DNA of 56,996 nt from NCBI GenBank assembly GCA_944320945.1, contig CALUJK010000013.1:1-56996 (forward strand). Reading direction: 5' to 3'. How positions within the stretch are numbered: position 1 is the first letter of the stretch; each line of letters opens with the position of its first letter. Made by a program: the position numbers and the translations under genes. Of the stretch, positions 26,731-36,737 are shown one piece after another. The stretch comes from an uncultured Bacteroides sp. (lineage in GTDB: Bacteria; Bacteroidota; Bacteroidia; Bacteroidales; Bacteroidaceae). The notes beneath the pieces are model-generated. The model was not told the origin of the DNA. It ran no database searches and saw only the letters and a list, made by a program, of their open reading frames with translations.

Positions 26731-28034
26731 TATATTCTTGTAATTCTTGCGCCGATGGCGTTCAGTCGTCCTTCGATGTTCTGGTACCCGCGGTCTATTT
26801 GCTCGATGTTGTGTATGCGGCTGATGCCGTCGGCACTCATGGCTGCAATTAGCAGGGCGATGCCCGCACGGATGTCCGGCGATGTCATGTTGCCTCCTCG
26901 CAGGCGGAATTCCCGGTTATGGCCGATGACGACGGCACGGTGCGGGTCGCACAGAATGATTTGTGCACCCATATCTATCAGCTTGTCCACAAAGAACAGT
27001 CGGCTTTCAAACATCTTTTGGTGGATGAGTACGCTACCTTTGGCTTGTGTAGCCACTACCAGCATCACGCTGAGCAGGTCAGGAGTCAATCCCGGCCAAG
27101 GTGCATCGGCGATGGTCATGATGGAGCCGTCGATAAAAGATTCTATTTCGTAAGTTTCCTGTGCTGGCACATAGATGTCATCTCCCCGTTGCTCCAGTTG
27201 GATGCCCAACCGTCGGAAACTTTGTGGAATAATGCCCAGATTCTCGTGCGATACATTTTTAATGGTCAGTTCGCTCTGGGTCATGGCCGCCATGCCGATG
27301 AAACTGCCCACCTCAATCATATCCGGCAGAATGGTATGTTCCGTACCGTGCAGCGATTCGACTCCTTCGATAGTCAATAGGTTGGAGGCAATGCCTTCAA
27401 TGTGCGCCCCCATACGGTTCAGCATGTGGCACAACTGTTGCAGATAGGGTTCGCAGGCCGCATTGTAGATGACGGTTTTCCCTTTGGCCAGCACGGCAGC
27501 CATGACAATGTTTGCCGTACCCGTCACCGAGGCTTCGTCCAGCAACATCCGGGCACCTTTCAGCTCTTTGGCTGCTATTTCGTACACCTCCCGTTCTTCA
27601 TTGTACTGGAAGTCCGCTCCCAGATTTTGGATGCCGATGAAGTGCGTATCCAGTCGCCGGCGTCCTATTTTGTCTCCACCCGGTTTCGACAACATCGCCC
27701 GTCCGAAGCGTGCTACCATAGGCCCTATCAACATGACGGAACCGCGTAGAGTAGAACATTTTCTTAAAAAATCATCACTTTCCAGATAGTTAAGGTCCAC
27801 ATGGTTGGCGCGGAAGCTGTACACATCAATACCCAGTTTGGAGACAGTAACCCCCATTTCACGCATCAGTTGGATGAGATTGTTTACATCCAGTATGTCA
27901 GGGATGTTATGCACAATTACTTCTTCATCTGTCAGCAGTGTGGCACAGATGATTTGCAGCACTTCATTCTTGGCTCCTTGCGGATGAATGTCGCCTTTCA
28001 GGCTATGTCCTCCCTCTATTACGAATGATGCCAT
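26730..28034 (-). CDS. murA: UDP-N-acetylglucosamine 1-carboxyvinyltransferase, Asp-type active site
   Basis: A 434-residue enzyme of the EPSP-synthase fold that transfers enolpyruvate from PEP to UDP-GlcNAc, the first committed step of peptidoglycan synthesis. Motifs: [15 protein letters not shown] near the N-terminus and [18 protein letters not shown]. The flexible loop reads [16 protein letters not shown], where E. coli MurA has PGGCTIGARPVDLH, so the catalytic Cys115 position is Asp (residue 121). Enzymes with Asp here are active but not alkylated by fosfomycin. Sits between the DUF4290 gene and rimM. Confidence 0.95.
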   Translation of the reverse strand: MASFVIEGGHSLKGDIHPQGAKNEVLQIICATLLTDEEVIVHNIPDILDVNNLIQLMREMGVTVSKLGIDVYSFRANHVDLNYLESDDFLRKCSTLRGSVMLIGPMVARFGRAMLSKPGGDKIGRRRLDTHFIGIQNLGADFQYNEEREVYEIAAKELKGARMLLDEASVTGTANIVMAAVLAKGKTVIYNAACEPYLQQLCHMLNRMGAHIEGIASNLLTIEGVESLHGTEHTILPDMIEVGSFIGMAAMTQSELTIKNVSHENLGIIPQSFRRLGIQLEQRGDDIYVPAQETYEIESFIDGSIMTIADAPWPGLTPDLLSVMLVVATQAKGSVLIHQKMFESRLFFVDKLIDMGAQIILCDPHRAVVIGHNREFRLRGGNMTSPDIRAGIALLIAAMSADGISRIHNIEQIDRGYQNIEGRLNAIGARITRI

Positions 28035-28062
28035 ATCTTAAGAAAATGGTGGTGAAGAAATG

Positions 28063-28707
28063 TCAGTCTTTTGACTGAAACTTCTTCCGGTTGATATTGA
28101 AATTATTTCCTCGATTGTTATTGCGGTTAGCACCCTGTACACGCGGACGATAGTAGATGTCGATTCGTTCTTTCATCAGTTTCAGAAGCTCCGGTGTCAG
28201 TTGCAGGCGTCCGCCCGACAGTTCGGCCAGGTCGTCGGCTATTTTATTGTCTTCTACCGTGTCTTTGTTCCACGTCATGTAGTCTTTCTTCATGTGGTTG
28301 CAGATAAGCGCCACCAGATTGTTCTTCTCGTCTCCTTCGGGCAACTCACACGCTTTCTCTATCAGTACCTCCAGTGTGCGTCCGTAGTGACGATAACGTA
28401 TTTTGGTATAGGGATAAGGCACCGGATTGGGAGCCGTGTTGAGGTTGTCTTTGCGGATAATTTCATACGGATAATCAATGTCCAGTTTGAAATCGGACAT
28501 GATAGCCAGATGATCCCACAATTTATGCTTGAAGTCGGGCACATCACGCAGGTGAGGAAACATCCCTCCCATGATATTGATGATTGTATTGGCACAGCGT
28601 TGGCGTTCTGCGCGGTCTTCTATGGTCAGTGCATAGTCTACCATGTTCTGAATACTGCGTCCATACTCCGGCAGGGGCATTTTCTTTTGTTGGGTGTTAT
28701 ATTGCAT
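28063..28707 (-). CDS. DUF4290 family protein
   Basis: A 214-residue soluble protein of the Bacteroidota-specific DUF4290 family; function unknown. It is mostly helical, with a conserved-looking start (PLPEYGRSIQNMVDYAL) and a low-complexity, basic, Asn-rich tail (residues 192-214). The tail suggests contact with nucleic acid or the ribosome, but that is inference. It lies between tsaB (64 bases) and murA (28 bases), a linkage that recurs in this phylum. Confidence 0.85.
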   Translation of the reverse strand: MQYNTQQKKMPLPEYGRSIQNMVDYALTIEDRAERQRCANTIINIMGGMFPHLRDVPDFKHKLWDHLAIMSDFKLDIDYPYEIIRKDNLNTAPNPVPYPYTKIRYRHYGRTLEVLIEKACELPEGDEKNNLVALICNHMKKDYMTWNKDTVEDNKIADDLAELSGGRLQLTPELLKLMKERIDIYYRPRVQGANRNNNRGNNFNINRKKFQSKD

Positions 28708-28771
28708 GTTGATAATAGTTGTTGGTTAGTAGTCAGTATTTTCAATAATGGCTGTTGTGATTATCATCTCA

Positions 28772-29464
28772 TCAGATGAGCTTTTTAGGTTTTCCGGCTA
28801 CAAATTCTTTCAGGTAAAACGGTTCGAAGTAAGCCACATCCTTGAAATCCTCTTCGGCAATCGCTTTTTCTGCGAGGGGGAACATCATTTTTGCCAGCGG
28901 GCGTATGTCATCAATGAAATGGGCGTTGGAATGCGTGATTTTCTCTTTGCATTTCGCCGCTCCGTCACCAAAGAAGTAAACAGGCCCTTGTTCCAGATAT
29001 TCGGCGTATGAATGCTCATCTACGATGTCGGCATTGATGTCGCGTACCGGACGCAAGGCACGGTCGTAGATAGCGGCATATACCTCCATTCGGCGGGCGT
29101 CTATCATGGGGCAGAGCAGGGCGTCGTCCGGCAATTCATCGTGATAGAGCAATACAGGCACACATTGTATCTTTAATGTCGGAATACCGATTAATTTCAG
29201 ATTGCGTCCGTAGCATATACCTTTTGCCATAGATACCCCGATGCGCAGGCCGGTATATGAACCGGGTCCGCAGCTGACGGCTACGGCATCTAACGGCATG
29301 GCATGACTGTCAACAAACGATAACGCTTCATCTACAAATACCCCTAACTGCACGGCATGTGACGGCCCTTGCAAGTCTTCTTTGGTAAAGATATTTTGTC
29401 CGTCTTCGCTCACTGCTACAGAACAAACCGATGTTGATGTTTCAATATGCAGAATGCATGACAT
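28772..29464 (-). CDS. tsaB: tRNA threonylcarbamoyladenosine biosynthesis protein TsaB
   Basis: A 230-residue ASKHA-fold protein that partners TsaD in making t6A37 in ANN-decoding tRNAs. Seen: ILHIETSTSVCSVAV at the N-terminus, AVSCGPGSYTGLRIGVSMAKGICYG in the middle (the classic TsaB motif), and PMIDARRMEVYAAIYD. First gene of a long minus-strand transcript running through DUF4290, murA, rimM, the M23 peptidase and dxr. Confidence 0.95.
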   Translation of the reverse strand: MSCILHIETSTSVCSVAVSEDGQNIFTKEDLQGPSHAVQLGVFVDEALSFVDSHAMPLDAVAVSCGPGSYTGLRIGVSMAKGICYGRNLKLIGIPTLKIQCVPVLLYHDELPDDALLCPMIDARRMEVYAAIYDRALRPVRDINADIVDEHSYAEYLEQGPVYFFGDGAAKCKEKITHSNAHFIDDIRPLAKMMFPLAEKAIAEEDFKDVAYFEPFYLKEFVAGKPKKLI

Positions 29465-29495
29465 AAGTTCTCTCCTATATATAATAATGAGGTGA

Positions 29496-29527
29496 CAAAT
29501 TTACGGCATTATTTGCAAATACGCAAA
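29496..29527 (-). promoter_or_regulatory. Strong promoter of tsaB-murA-dxr operon
   Basis: On the minus strand a -33 TTTG (29524-29527), a 20-base spacer and a perfect -7 TAAATTTG (29496-29503) lie about 32 bases upstream of the tsaB ATG. Confidence 0.7.
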
Positions 29528-29578
29528 ATGAAATGCATCAACTTGCCACCTCAGGTGTGATAGCTATGGCTAAGGAAT

Positions 29579-32053
29579 TCAGCGAACGGCGCGCAGTTGC
29601 AGTGTAGCCGGTTTCACCCCTTTGGCCTTGGCCTGGAATGTGATTTCGCCTTCCTGTTCACCGGACTGTACTATGGCCGTGAGTTGGCCGCTGAAAGCCG
29701 GCATCTGTTTCAGGTGGAACAGGTCGAGGCTGGTGGCATCGCCATTGGCTGCTGCGCGGTAGCTGCCGGCACCTTTGACGGAGAACTTCACCATGCGGTT
29801 GTCTGTCGGGCAAAGGTTGCCATCCTTGTCCACTACGCGGATGGTGATATAAGCCAGGTCCTTGCCGTCGGCAGACAGTTCGGTGCGGTCGGCTGTTACC
29901 TCCAGATGATGAGGTTTGCCGGCGGTGCGGATAACCTTTTCGTCGGCTGGCTTGCCGTTGGCATCATACGCCACCACTTTCACTTCTCCCGGTTCGTAAG
30001 GTACATCCGTCCACATCAACCGATAGCGGCGTTGCAGCCATAAAGAGTCTTTGCCTTGACGTGCACGGGCTTTATCGGCAGTCAGCTTGCGCTGCTTGCC
30101 ATAACTCTTCCCGTTTACAAACAATTCCGCTTCGGGATAGCTGGTGTAAACAAACACGGGTGTGTTTTCTCCTTCTCTTCCCGGCCAGGTCCAGTGAGGC
30201 AACACGTGCAGGGTAGGTGATGTCTTGTTCCACAAACTGCGATAGAGGTAGTACCGGTCTTTGGGCAGACTGGCCAAGTCGATAATGCCGAACAAAGAGC
30301 TGTGGCTTGGCCACGCATCGGTGTCGTATGGAGAAGGTTCTCCCAGATAGTCGAATCCTGTCCAGACGAATTGCCCGATAGTCCACGGGTAATCTTCGGC
30401 CAACGCAAAGTCCTCGTCCGGCACGTTGGACCATGCACAGTGTTCCAAATCATATCCGGAACTTTGGTGGTCCTCATATTTGGCATCGCCTTTTTTCTCT
30501 ACCGGAAACTTATAGACTCCGCGTGAACTGACGGTAGAGGATGTCTCAGAACCGAGCACGATGTTCTGCGGCAGTTTGCCGTAGGCTTCTACATAGCGGT
30601 GGGCACGGTAGTTAAAGCCCGGCACATCCAGCATGGCGGCAAAACCGTTGGCAAGGACACAGCTCACTTGGTCCATACCGCAGGTCACAGGGCGTGTCGG
30701 GTCTTCCCGGTGGCAGATGTCTTGCAGGAACGAAGCTACCTTATATCCTTCGGGACTGCACTGGGTAGGAACTTCATTGCCGATGCTCCACATCACTACG
30801 GAAGGATTGTTGCGATAGTGGTGTAGCATGTTCACCATGTCCCGTTCTGCCCATTCGTTGAAATAGCGGTGATAGCCGTTTTCACATTTGGCAATGTCCC
30901 ATTCGTCAAAGGGTTCCAGCATCATCATGAAACCCATTTCGTCGCAAAGGGCTACCAGTTCGGGCGCCGGCATGTTGTGTGCGGTACGAATGGCGTCGCA
31001 TCCCATTTCTTTCAGCAGCGTGAGTTGACGGCGGAGTGCTGCCACGTTCACAGCGGCTCCTAAAGGACCGAGGTCGTGATGATTGCATACGCCCTGGAAC
31101 TTGCGGTGTTGTCCGTTGAGAAAGAAACCTTTGTCCGCTACCAGCTCGATGCTGCGGATGCCGAAGCGTGTCGTATATTCATCCGTTTTTTGTCCGTCCA
31201 CATAGATGCCGGAAACGGCCTTGTATAGATGAGGCGTTTCGGGTGACCACAAAGCCGGAGCGTCTATCAGGAAGTTCTGCTCAAAAGGCTTTCCGTGATT
31301 GATTTTGCGGGTATTGTCTTTGCGCGCCACCACTTTCCCGTCGGGTGAGAGGATTTCCGTCACGATGCGTATATCGCGGTCGCCGGCATTCTCTACGGTT
31401 GTCAGCAGGCGGATGGACGCATATTCGGCAGACACATGAGGCGTCGTAATCTGTGTGCCCCACACCGGAACATGCACCGGTTGGGTGGTTACCACATGCA
31501 CGTGCCGATAAAGTCCGGCACCGGGATACCAGCGGGACGATTGCGGACGGTTTTCCAAACGGACGGCCAGCACATTACGTTTCCCGTCTGCATTCAGTAG
31601 CGGCGTGACGTCGCAGTGGAAAGAATTGTAACCGAACGGCCAGAAACACGCCTCTTTCCCGTTGACATACACGCGGGCTTCACTCATGGCGCCGTCGAAC
31701 ACTAACGAAGTCCGGCGTCCGGCCGGAACGTCGAAAGTCGTGCGATACCAGCCCACACCCACGTAGGGCAGTCCTCCGGTGCGACCGGTTTTGACGGAGG
31801 CTTGCGATTCAAAGTTTTGGGTAATGGCCACGTTCTGCAAGTCGTGGTTACGGTCGAAAGGTCCGTAGATTGCCCAGTCATGAGGTACTGTCACCTCTTC
31901 CCAGCGGCTGTCGTCATAAGCCGGTTGCACGGCTTCGGGCACGTCGCCTTTGGTAAACCGCCAGTTCTTTTCAAGAGACTGTTCAAGGCGCTGCGCTTGT
32001 ATGCTGCCTGCCATTCCCCACAGGACGGCAAGTAAAATCAGTGTTTTCTTCAT
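29579..32053 (-). CDS. Glycoside hydrolase family 2 beta-galactosidase
   Basis: An 824-residue secreted enzyme with a signal peptide (ends GSIQAQ). Domains: N-terminal jelly roll (VPHDWAIYGPF), Ig-like domain, TIM barrel and C-terminal beta domains (DUF4982-like and an invasin-like Ig fold). The acid/base Glu is in MWSIGNEVPTQ and the likely nucleophile Glu in IVLGSETSS. Probably a periplasmic beta-galactosidase removing galactose from oligosaccharides made by the GH53 enzyme encoded 17 bases upstream. Other GH2 activities (beta-glucuronidase, beta-mannosidase) fit less well given this pairing. Confidence 0.88.
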   Translation of the reverse strand: MKKTLILLAVLWGMAGSIQAQRLEQSLEKNWRFTKGDVPEAVQPAYDDSRWEEVTVPHDWAIYGPFDRNHDLQNVAITQNFESQASVKTGRTGGLPYVGVGWYRTTFDVPAGRRTSLVFDGAMSEARVYVNGKEACFWPFGYNSFHCDVTPLLNADGKRNVLAVRLENRPQSSRWYPGAGLYRHVHVVTTQPVHVPVWGTQITTPHVSAEYASIRLLTTVENAGDRDIRIVTEILSPDGKVVARKDNTRKINHGKPFEQNFLIDAPALWSPETPHLYKAVSGIYVDGQKTDEYTTRFGIRSIELVADKGFFLNGQHRKFQGVCNHHDLGPLGAAVNVAALRRQLTLLKEMGCDAIRTAHNMPAPELVALCDEMGFMMMLEPFDEWDIAKCENGYHRYFNEWAERDMVNMLHHYRNNPSVVMWSIGNEVPTQCSPEGYKVASFLQDICHREDPTRPVTCGMDQVSCVLANGFAAMLDVPGFNYRAHRYVEAYGKLPQNIVLGSETSSTVSSRGVYKFPVEKKGDAKYEDHQSSGYDLEHCAWSNVPDEDFALAEDYPWTIGQFVWTGFDYLGEPSPYDTDAWPSHSSLFGIIDLASLPKDRYYLYRSLWNKTSPTLHVLPHWTWPGREGENTPVFVYTSYPEAELFVNGKSYGKQRKLTADKARARQGKDSLWLQRRYRLMWTDVPYEPGEVKVVAYDANGKPADEKVIRTAGKPHHLEVTADRTELSADGKDLAYITIRVVDKDGNLCPTDNRMVKFSVKGAGSYRAAANGDATSLDLFHLKQMPAFSGQLTAIVQSGEQEGEITFQAKAKGVKPATLQLRAVR

Positions 32054-32070
32054 ATTAATAGCCTTTGACG

Positions 32071-33243
32071 TTATTTAAATGCTTCCATTATCACCGTAGG
32101 ACGGCCGTCTTCGGTGAACGCTCCCAGTCTGTATTGGCTGGGTTTGCATTCCGGTTCCCAGTAGAACACGCCTTTACATCTGCCGTTCGTATTTTCCCGG
32201 CATTCTTGCAAGATGCGTGCCAGTTGCCGTTTGCCTTCCTGCAAGACTTCGCTGCTGGCTATATTGCCCTGTGCATCGGCACATTCCATGCCGGTTTCTA
32301 CCACCATCACGTCGCAATCGTACCGGTTACTTACGTTTTTGATGTTGGCGATACACTCGTTAATCGTGCGGTCGGGCGTATATTCACTGTGTTCCTGCAT
32401 GGTCCAGTAGGGGTAGAGGGACATACCAATCATATCCCATTTGCCACCGTTCTTTTTCAACTCATCGAAGAACCAAGTGTATAGTCCGGAATCATATCCG
32501 TTGTCCAAATGTACAATAACAATGGCATCGGAAAAAACGGATTTCACAGCATCATAGCCCACATTGATGAAGGCAGCCAAATTGGCCCAGTTGGCCCGGT
32601 ATTTCACAGCTTCGGAAGTGCTGCCGGAGTCCTTGACGTCACATTCGCGTATGTCATACGAAGCACCGCTCAATGCCTGGTCTTCGTCCCACAGCATGCC
32701 CGGGCGTATTTCATTGCCCACTTGCACCCATTTGGGGGTTACACCGGCTGTTTTCAGTGCGTTAAGCACGTCTGTAGTGTGGTCGTTGATGGCTTTCTTC
32801 AGGTCGTCCAAGTTCAGGCCTTTCCACGATGCGGGCTTGTGTTGCTGTCCGGGGTCTGCCCACCAGTCACTGTAGTGGAAGTCCACCATGACGTCCATAC
32901 CCAAGTCACGGGCTCGTTTGGCTTTCGTCACCAAATCTGTCGTGTTACACCAGTTGTCATGTTCTTTCGGATCTACCCACACCCGCAGGCGGATGGCGCT
33001 CAGTCCCAGTTCTTTCATTAATGCCGTACATTCCCGTTCCTCGCCGTTTGCGTTGTAGAAACGGTGTCCGTTACTTTCCAGCTCGGTTACCCAGCTGATG
33101 TCAGCACCTTTCACAAACGTAGTGGTGACTTCTTCACCGGGGTCATTTCCTTCGTCGTTGCCTTTCTCATTGGAAGAACCACTGCAAGCGGTCAGCATCA
33201 GTGCGCTTCCCAGCAGAAACGCTAAAAAATTAAAATGTCTCAT
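32071..33243 (-). CDS. GH53 endo-beta-1,4-galactanase lipoprotein
   Basis: A 390-residue arabinogalactan endo-galactanase. The signal peptide has the lipobox LTAC, followed by a Ser/Asn/Gly/Glu-rich linker, so it is an outer-membrane lipoprotein. The TIM barrel has KGADISWVTELE, RLRVWVDP, DFHYSDWWADPGQQ (GH53 hallmark), acid/base Glu in VQVGNEIRPG and nucleophile Glu in VVETGMEC. It cuts galactan side chains of pectin. It sits with the GH2 beta-galactosidase directly behind an alcohol dehydrogenase gene, with no SusCD pair in the neighbourhood. Confidence 0.92.
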   Translation of the reverse strand: MRHFNFLAFLLGSALMLTACSGSSNEKGNDEGNDPGEEVTTTFVKGADISWVTELESNGHRFYNANGEERECTALMKELGLSAIRLRVWVDPKEHDNWCNTTDLVTKAKRARDLGMDVMVDFHYSDWWADPGQQHKPASWKGLNLDDLKKAINDHTTDVLNALKTAGVTPKWVQVGNEIRPGMLWDEDQALSGASYDIRECDVKDSGSTSEAVKYRANWANLAAFINVGYDAVKSVFSDAIVIVHLDNGYDSGLYTWFFDELKKNGGKWDMIGMSLYPYWTMQEHSEYTPDRTINECIANIKNVSNRYDCDVMVVETGMECADAQGNIASSEVLQEGKRQLARILQECRENTNGRCKGVFYWEPECKPSQYRLGAFTEDGRPTVIMEAFK

Positions 33244-33272
33244 GGTACTTATTTTTTGATGAAACGTATGCG

Positions 33273-34445
33273 TTATAAGGCTAATTGAAAGATTTCGCGG
33301 CTGTCCTGCCGGGTTAATTTCACGTAATTGCCTACCCGTTCACCTTTATTGCGGTGCAGGCTCTCCGTCAACCGATCGATGTCGGGCTGTTCCACGCCCA
33401 ATTCGCTGAACGTCAGCGGTAATCCCAACGAGTGGAAAAAGTCGCGCAGCCGTCGGATGCCTTCCATTGCCACGGCTTTCTTGTCATCGGAAACGGGTAC
33501 GTCCCACACACGGATGGCATATTGGGCGATTTTATCTACGTGGTGTTCGGCCATCCAGGTCATCCACGCCGGGAATATCACCGCCAGACCGGCACCGTGC
33601 GTCACGTTGTAGAGGGCACTTATTTCGTGTTCTAAGAAGTGCGACGCCCAATCTTCCTCACAGCCCACGCCGCATGTCCCGTTGTGTGCCACCATGCCTG
33701 CCCACATCAGGTTGGCACGGGCACCGTAATCGGTCGGATGGTTTATCGCTTTGGGAGCTTCGGTGATGATGGCTTTCAGTACGCCTTCACACATGCGGTC
33801 GGCCACTTCCACTTCTTGCGTATTAGTGAAATAGCGTTCCATGATGTGTGCCATCATGTCTGCTACGCCGCACGCCGTCTGGTAGGATGGTAGGGTAAAG
33901 GTCAGCTCCGGATTCATGATGGAAAAGACAGGGCGCAGATGTTCCGGAACGCGCAAACTGAGTTTTTGCAGTCCGTCCAGCTTGGTGATGACCGTATTGC
34001 CGGAGCCTTCGCTACCTGCGGCAGGGATTGTCAGTACCACGCCCACCTTCAGGGCTTGGGTCACTTGTGCCTTCCCAATGTAGAAATCCCAAAAATCGCC
34101 GTTGTAGGGCACACCTGCGGCAATGGCTTTGGCGGTGTCTATCACCGAGCCGCCTCCTACTGCCAGCATCATGTCGGCCTGCTCTGCCCGACAGAGGCTG
34201 ATGCCTTCGTACACCTTCGTGTCAACCGGATTCGGCTGTATGCCGCCTAATTCACAGTAGGTGATGCCGGCCGTTTGTAAGGCCTGCTTCACCCGGTCTA
34301 GTAGTCCGCTGCGCACTACCGAGCCACCGCCATATACAATCATTACTTTGTGTGCACCGTGCTTGCGTGCCAGTGCGCCTACTTGCTGTTCTGTGTTCCG
34401 TCCGAAAACGAATTCTGTAGGACTGTAGAAAACGAAATTATTCAT
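33273..34445 (-). CDS. Iron-containing alcohol dehydrogenase (butanol dehydrogenase-like)
   Basis: A 390-residue group III alcohol dehydrogenase, NAD(P)H-dependent, interconverting aldehydes and alcohols. Visible: N-terminal cofactor half ([30 protein letters not shown]) and the metal-binding half ([34 protein letters not shown]). The ATG at 34445 overlaps the nadD stop (ATGAATAA), so the pair is co-transcribed. A longer in-frame start inside nadD is rejected. Could serve as an aldehyde scavenger like YqhD. Confidence 0.9.
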   Translation of the reverse strand: MNNFVFYSPTEFVFGRNTEQQVGALARKHGAHKVMIVYGGGSVVRSGLLDRVKQALQTAGITYCELGGIQPNPVDTKVYEGISLCRAEQADMMLAVGGGSVIDTAKAIAAGVPYNGDFWDFYIGKAQVTQALKVGVVLTIPAAGSEGSGNTVITKLDGLQKLSLRVPEHLRPVFSIMNPELTFTLPSYQTACGVADMMAHIMERYFTNTQEVEVADRMCEGVLKAIITEAPKAINHPTDYGARANLMWAGMVAHNGTCGVGCEEDWASHFLEHEISALYNVTHGAGLAVIFPAWMTWMAEHHVDKIAQYAIRVWDVPVSDDKKAVAMEGIRRLRDFFHSLGLPLTFSELGVEQPDIDRLTESLHRNKGERVGNYVKLTRQDSREIFQLAL

Positions 34446-35016
34446 GGTTATCGGGTTTAATGGAGACGAGTTTGTTCCACACCTGCGGATGCAGGAAGTA
34501 GCGTACATCTTTGCCGGCTTTCATCGCTTTACGGATAAATGTGGCGCTGATGTCGAACACCGGCGCATCCGTCAGCTGCACATGCTCGGGCAGCGTTTCT
34601 TTGTTTACGGGATAGCCCGGGCGGGGGTAAATAAGGATGTGATTCTCACGGATGATGCGTTCGTGTTCGCGCCAGCGTGGAAAGAGTTGCCAGTTGTCTG
34701 CTCCGATGATGAGGTGAAAGGTGTCTGCGGGATATGCTTTGTGCAATTCTTCCAGCGTATGTACGGTGTAAGAGGGGCGTGGTAAGTGAAATTCAAAGTC
34801 CGAAGCCCGAAAGCAAGGATAGCCCTCTGTAGCGATTTTCACCAGCTCGAGGCGCAGTTCGTCGGGCATCAGCAGAGCGTCTTGTTTCAGCGGGTTGCGG
34901 GGAGAAACCAGAAACCACACTTCGTCCACATATCCATATTCGCACAGGTAGTTTGCCAGTGCCAGATGGCCGATGTGTATCGGGTTGAACGACCCACTGA
35001 AGATGCCCACATTCAT
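34438..35016 (-). CDS. nadD: Nicotinate-nucleotide adenylyltransferase
   Basis: A 192-residue nucleotidyltransferase making deamido-NAD from NaMN and ATP. Motifs: [18 protein letters not shown] (GxFxPxHxGH class) and the [10 protein letters not shown] motif near the C-terminus. An ATG at 35052 would add 12 residues but overlap the preceding gene by 31 bases. The ATG at 35016 starts five bases after that gene's stop and directly before the first strand, so it is preferred. Confidence 0.93.
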   Translation of the reverse strand: MNVGIFSGSFNPIHIGHLALANYLCEYGYVDEVWFLVSPRNPLKQDALLMPDELRLELVKIATEGYPCFRASDFEFHLPRPSYTVHTLEELHKAYPADTFHLIIGADNWQLFPRWREHERIIRENHILIYPRPGYPVNKETLPEHVQLTDAPVFDISATFIRKAMKAGKDVRYFLHPQVWNKLVSIKPDNHE

Positions 35017-35021
35017 ACCGG

Positions 35022-35261
35022 TCAGATTTTTCTTTTCCGCAAGGCTTTCCATGCCAATACGGCATTGTAGATACAGAAAATGGATACCAACAGCATAGCT
35101 ATGGCTATGGTTGGCTCGTTATAGTAGAGATGGACGGCACCTATTACTAACGCGCATATACAGAGTATGCAGTTGATGATAAGCAGCATCTTGTTGAGGC
35201 GCGGGTTGTTGTTGCGGGGTGCCAGTTGGTTTTTCAGACCGCCGTTTTCGTAATGGTTCAT
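35022..35261 (-). CDS. Small two-helix membrane protein, unknown function
   Basis: A 79-residue protein with a short polar N-terminus, two hydrophobic segments (about residues 24-44 and 49-70) and a basic end (ALRKRKI). No family recognised. Its ATG overlaps the gmk stop by four bases and it ends five bases before nadD, so it is clearly part of the yicC-gmk-nadD transcript. Coupled spacing supports it as a real gene. Confidence 0.8.
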   Translation of the reverse strand: MNHYENGGLKNQLAPRNNNPRLNKMLLIINCILCICALVIGAVHLYYNEPTIAIAMLLVSIFCIYNAVLAWKALRKRKI

Positions 35262-35821
35262 GTGGATAGGAATTGAGTGATTAGACGAAGTGCCTCCGCT
35301 TTGGCCGTCTCCAGATCATCATTAATAATAATGTGATCGAACTTGGGCGCAAAGCTCAGCTCATATTGTGCCTTGGCAATGCGGGCATCGATGACTTCGG
35401 GCGCATCCGTGCCCCGGCCTTCCAGACGGTGGCGCAGTTCTTCGATGGAGGGCGGTTGGATAAAAAGGGATAGGGCGCGGTCGCCGTAGTGCTGCTTGAT
35501 GTTGCATCCGCCTACCACGTCGACATCGAAGATGATGTTCTGCCCTTCGTCCAACTGACGTTCCACCTGCGATTTCAACGTGCCGTAGAACCGGTCTTTA
35601 TAGACTTCCTCATATTCCAGAAAATCGCCGGCGGCGATGCGCTGGCGGAACTCTTCGGGTGAGAGGAAGAAATATTCCACTCCATTCTGCTCTGTGCCGC
35701 GCGGTGGGCGACTGGTGGCAGATATGGAGAATGACAGGTTCAGCCCCTGCGTCAGCAGGTAGTTGATGATGGTCGATTTACCCGACCCCGAAGGTGCGGA
35801 AAATATGATAAGTTTACCCAT
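35258..35821 (-). CDS. gmk: Guanylate kinase
   Basis: A 187-residue kinase phosphorylating GMP to GDP. P-loop FSAPSGSGKSTI at the N-terminus, then SATSRPPRGTEQNGVEYFFLS (GMP-binding region) and EVYKDRFYGT. Lies eight bases after yicC on the same strand; yicC-gmk linkage is common in bacteria. Confidence 0.96.
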   Translation of the reverse strand: MGKLIIFSAPSGSGKSTIINYLLTQGLNLSFSISATSRPPRGTEQNGVEYFFLSPEEFRQRIAAGDFLEYEEVYKDRFYGTLKSQVERQLDEGQNIIFDVDVVGGCNIKQHYGDRALSLFIQPPSIEELRHRLEGRGTDAPEVIDARIAKAQYELSFAPKFDHIIINDDLETAKAEALRLITQFLST

Positions 35822-35829
35822 TTGTATCT

Positions 35830-36708
35830 TTACATAACGTTCAACACCTGTTCTTTTATTTGTTCCAGTTCGTCTTTCATTTGTACGACAATCTTCTGCA
35901 TTTCGGCGTGATTGGACTTGCTGCCCAGTGTATTGATTTCGCGTCCCATTTCCTGGGCAATGAATCCCAGTTTCTTGCCTTGTCCACTGCCGGTTTCAAG
36001 GGTACTGATGAAGTATTTCAGGTGGTTGCCCAGTCGTTGTTTCTCTTCATTGACATCCAATTTCTCGATGTAATAAATCAGTTCCTGCTCCAGACGGTTT
36101 TTGTCGTAATCCACGCTGATGGTCTTTTCCAGCGTTTCCACAATACGTTCCTTTATTTTACCTACACGCTCTTTTTCATAGGGAGTTACTTCTTCCAGCA
36201 AACGGCTGATATTGGCAATTTTTTCGCGGAATTTCTTCTCCAATGCGATACCTTCCTGTTTGCGAAATTCCACCAATTGGACAATGGCCTCTTGTATGGC
36301 GTTGCGGGCAGCTGTCCATTCTTCCTCGTCCAGTTCCTGTGTCTCGTTCTTCACCATAACGTCCGGTAAACGGAGTAAGGTGGTAAACCAATCTGCCGGT
36401 TCGGGTATGCCCATGGTGGCAGACAGATGCTTGATGCGTTCATAGTATGCTTTCATCAATTCTTCACTGATGGGAGTGGCTGATTGTGCAGCGTCACTTT
36501 TATCTACCCACAGGCTGAAGTCTACTTTCCCGCGTTCCAATGTTTTGGCTATTTCGTTGCGTATTTCCATCTCCTTTTCCCGATAGGCTGGTGCTATGCG
36601 TGTGGAGAGATCCATCGCTTTACTGTTAAGCGACTTGATTTCTACATTTATTTTTTTACCGGGCAGTTCGACAGTCGCTTTGCCGTAACCCGTCATGGAT
36701 TGTATCAT
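35830..36708 (-). CDS. yicC: YicC family endoribonuclease
   Basis: A 292-residue YicC-like protein: N-terminal MIQSMTGYGKATVELPG and NVEIKSLNSKAMDLSTRI, helical middle, and C-terminal IAQEMGREINTLGSKSNHAEM (DUF1732). E. coli YicC is an endoribonuclease involved in small-RNA turnover; the same role is likely. First gene of the transcript yicC-gmk-small membrane protein-nadD-alcohol dehydrogenase and perhaps GH53-GH2. Confidence 0.93.
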   Translation of the reverse strand: MIQSMTGYGKATVELPGKKINVEIKSLNSKAMDLSTRIAPAYREKEMEIRNEIAKTLERGKVDFSLWVDKSDAAQSATPISEELMKAYYERIKHLSATMGIPEPADWFTTLLRLPDVMVKNETQELDEEEWTAARNAIQEAIVQLVEFRKQEGIALEKKFREKIANISRLLEEVTPYEKERVGKIKERIVETLEKTISVDYDKNRLEQELIYYIEKLDVNEEKQRLGNHLKYFISTLETGSGQGKKLGFIAQEMGREINTLGSKSNHAEMQKIVVQMKDELEQIKEQVLNVM

Positions 36709-36729
36709 AATGTTTTTATTAGTTTTTTA

Positions 36730-36737
36730 CAAAGGTA
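36730..36737 (-). promoter_or_regulatory. -7 box of yicC-gmk-nadD operon
   Basis: The minus strand reads TACCTTTG (then TA), a perfect -7 match about 21 bases upstream of the yicC ATG. No convincing -33 TTTG at 19-21 bases. Confidence 0.6.
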
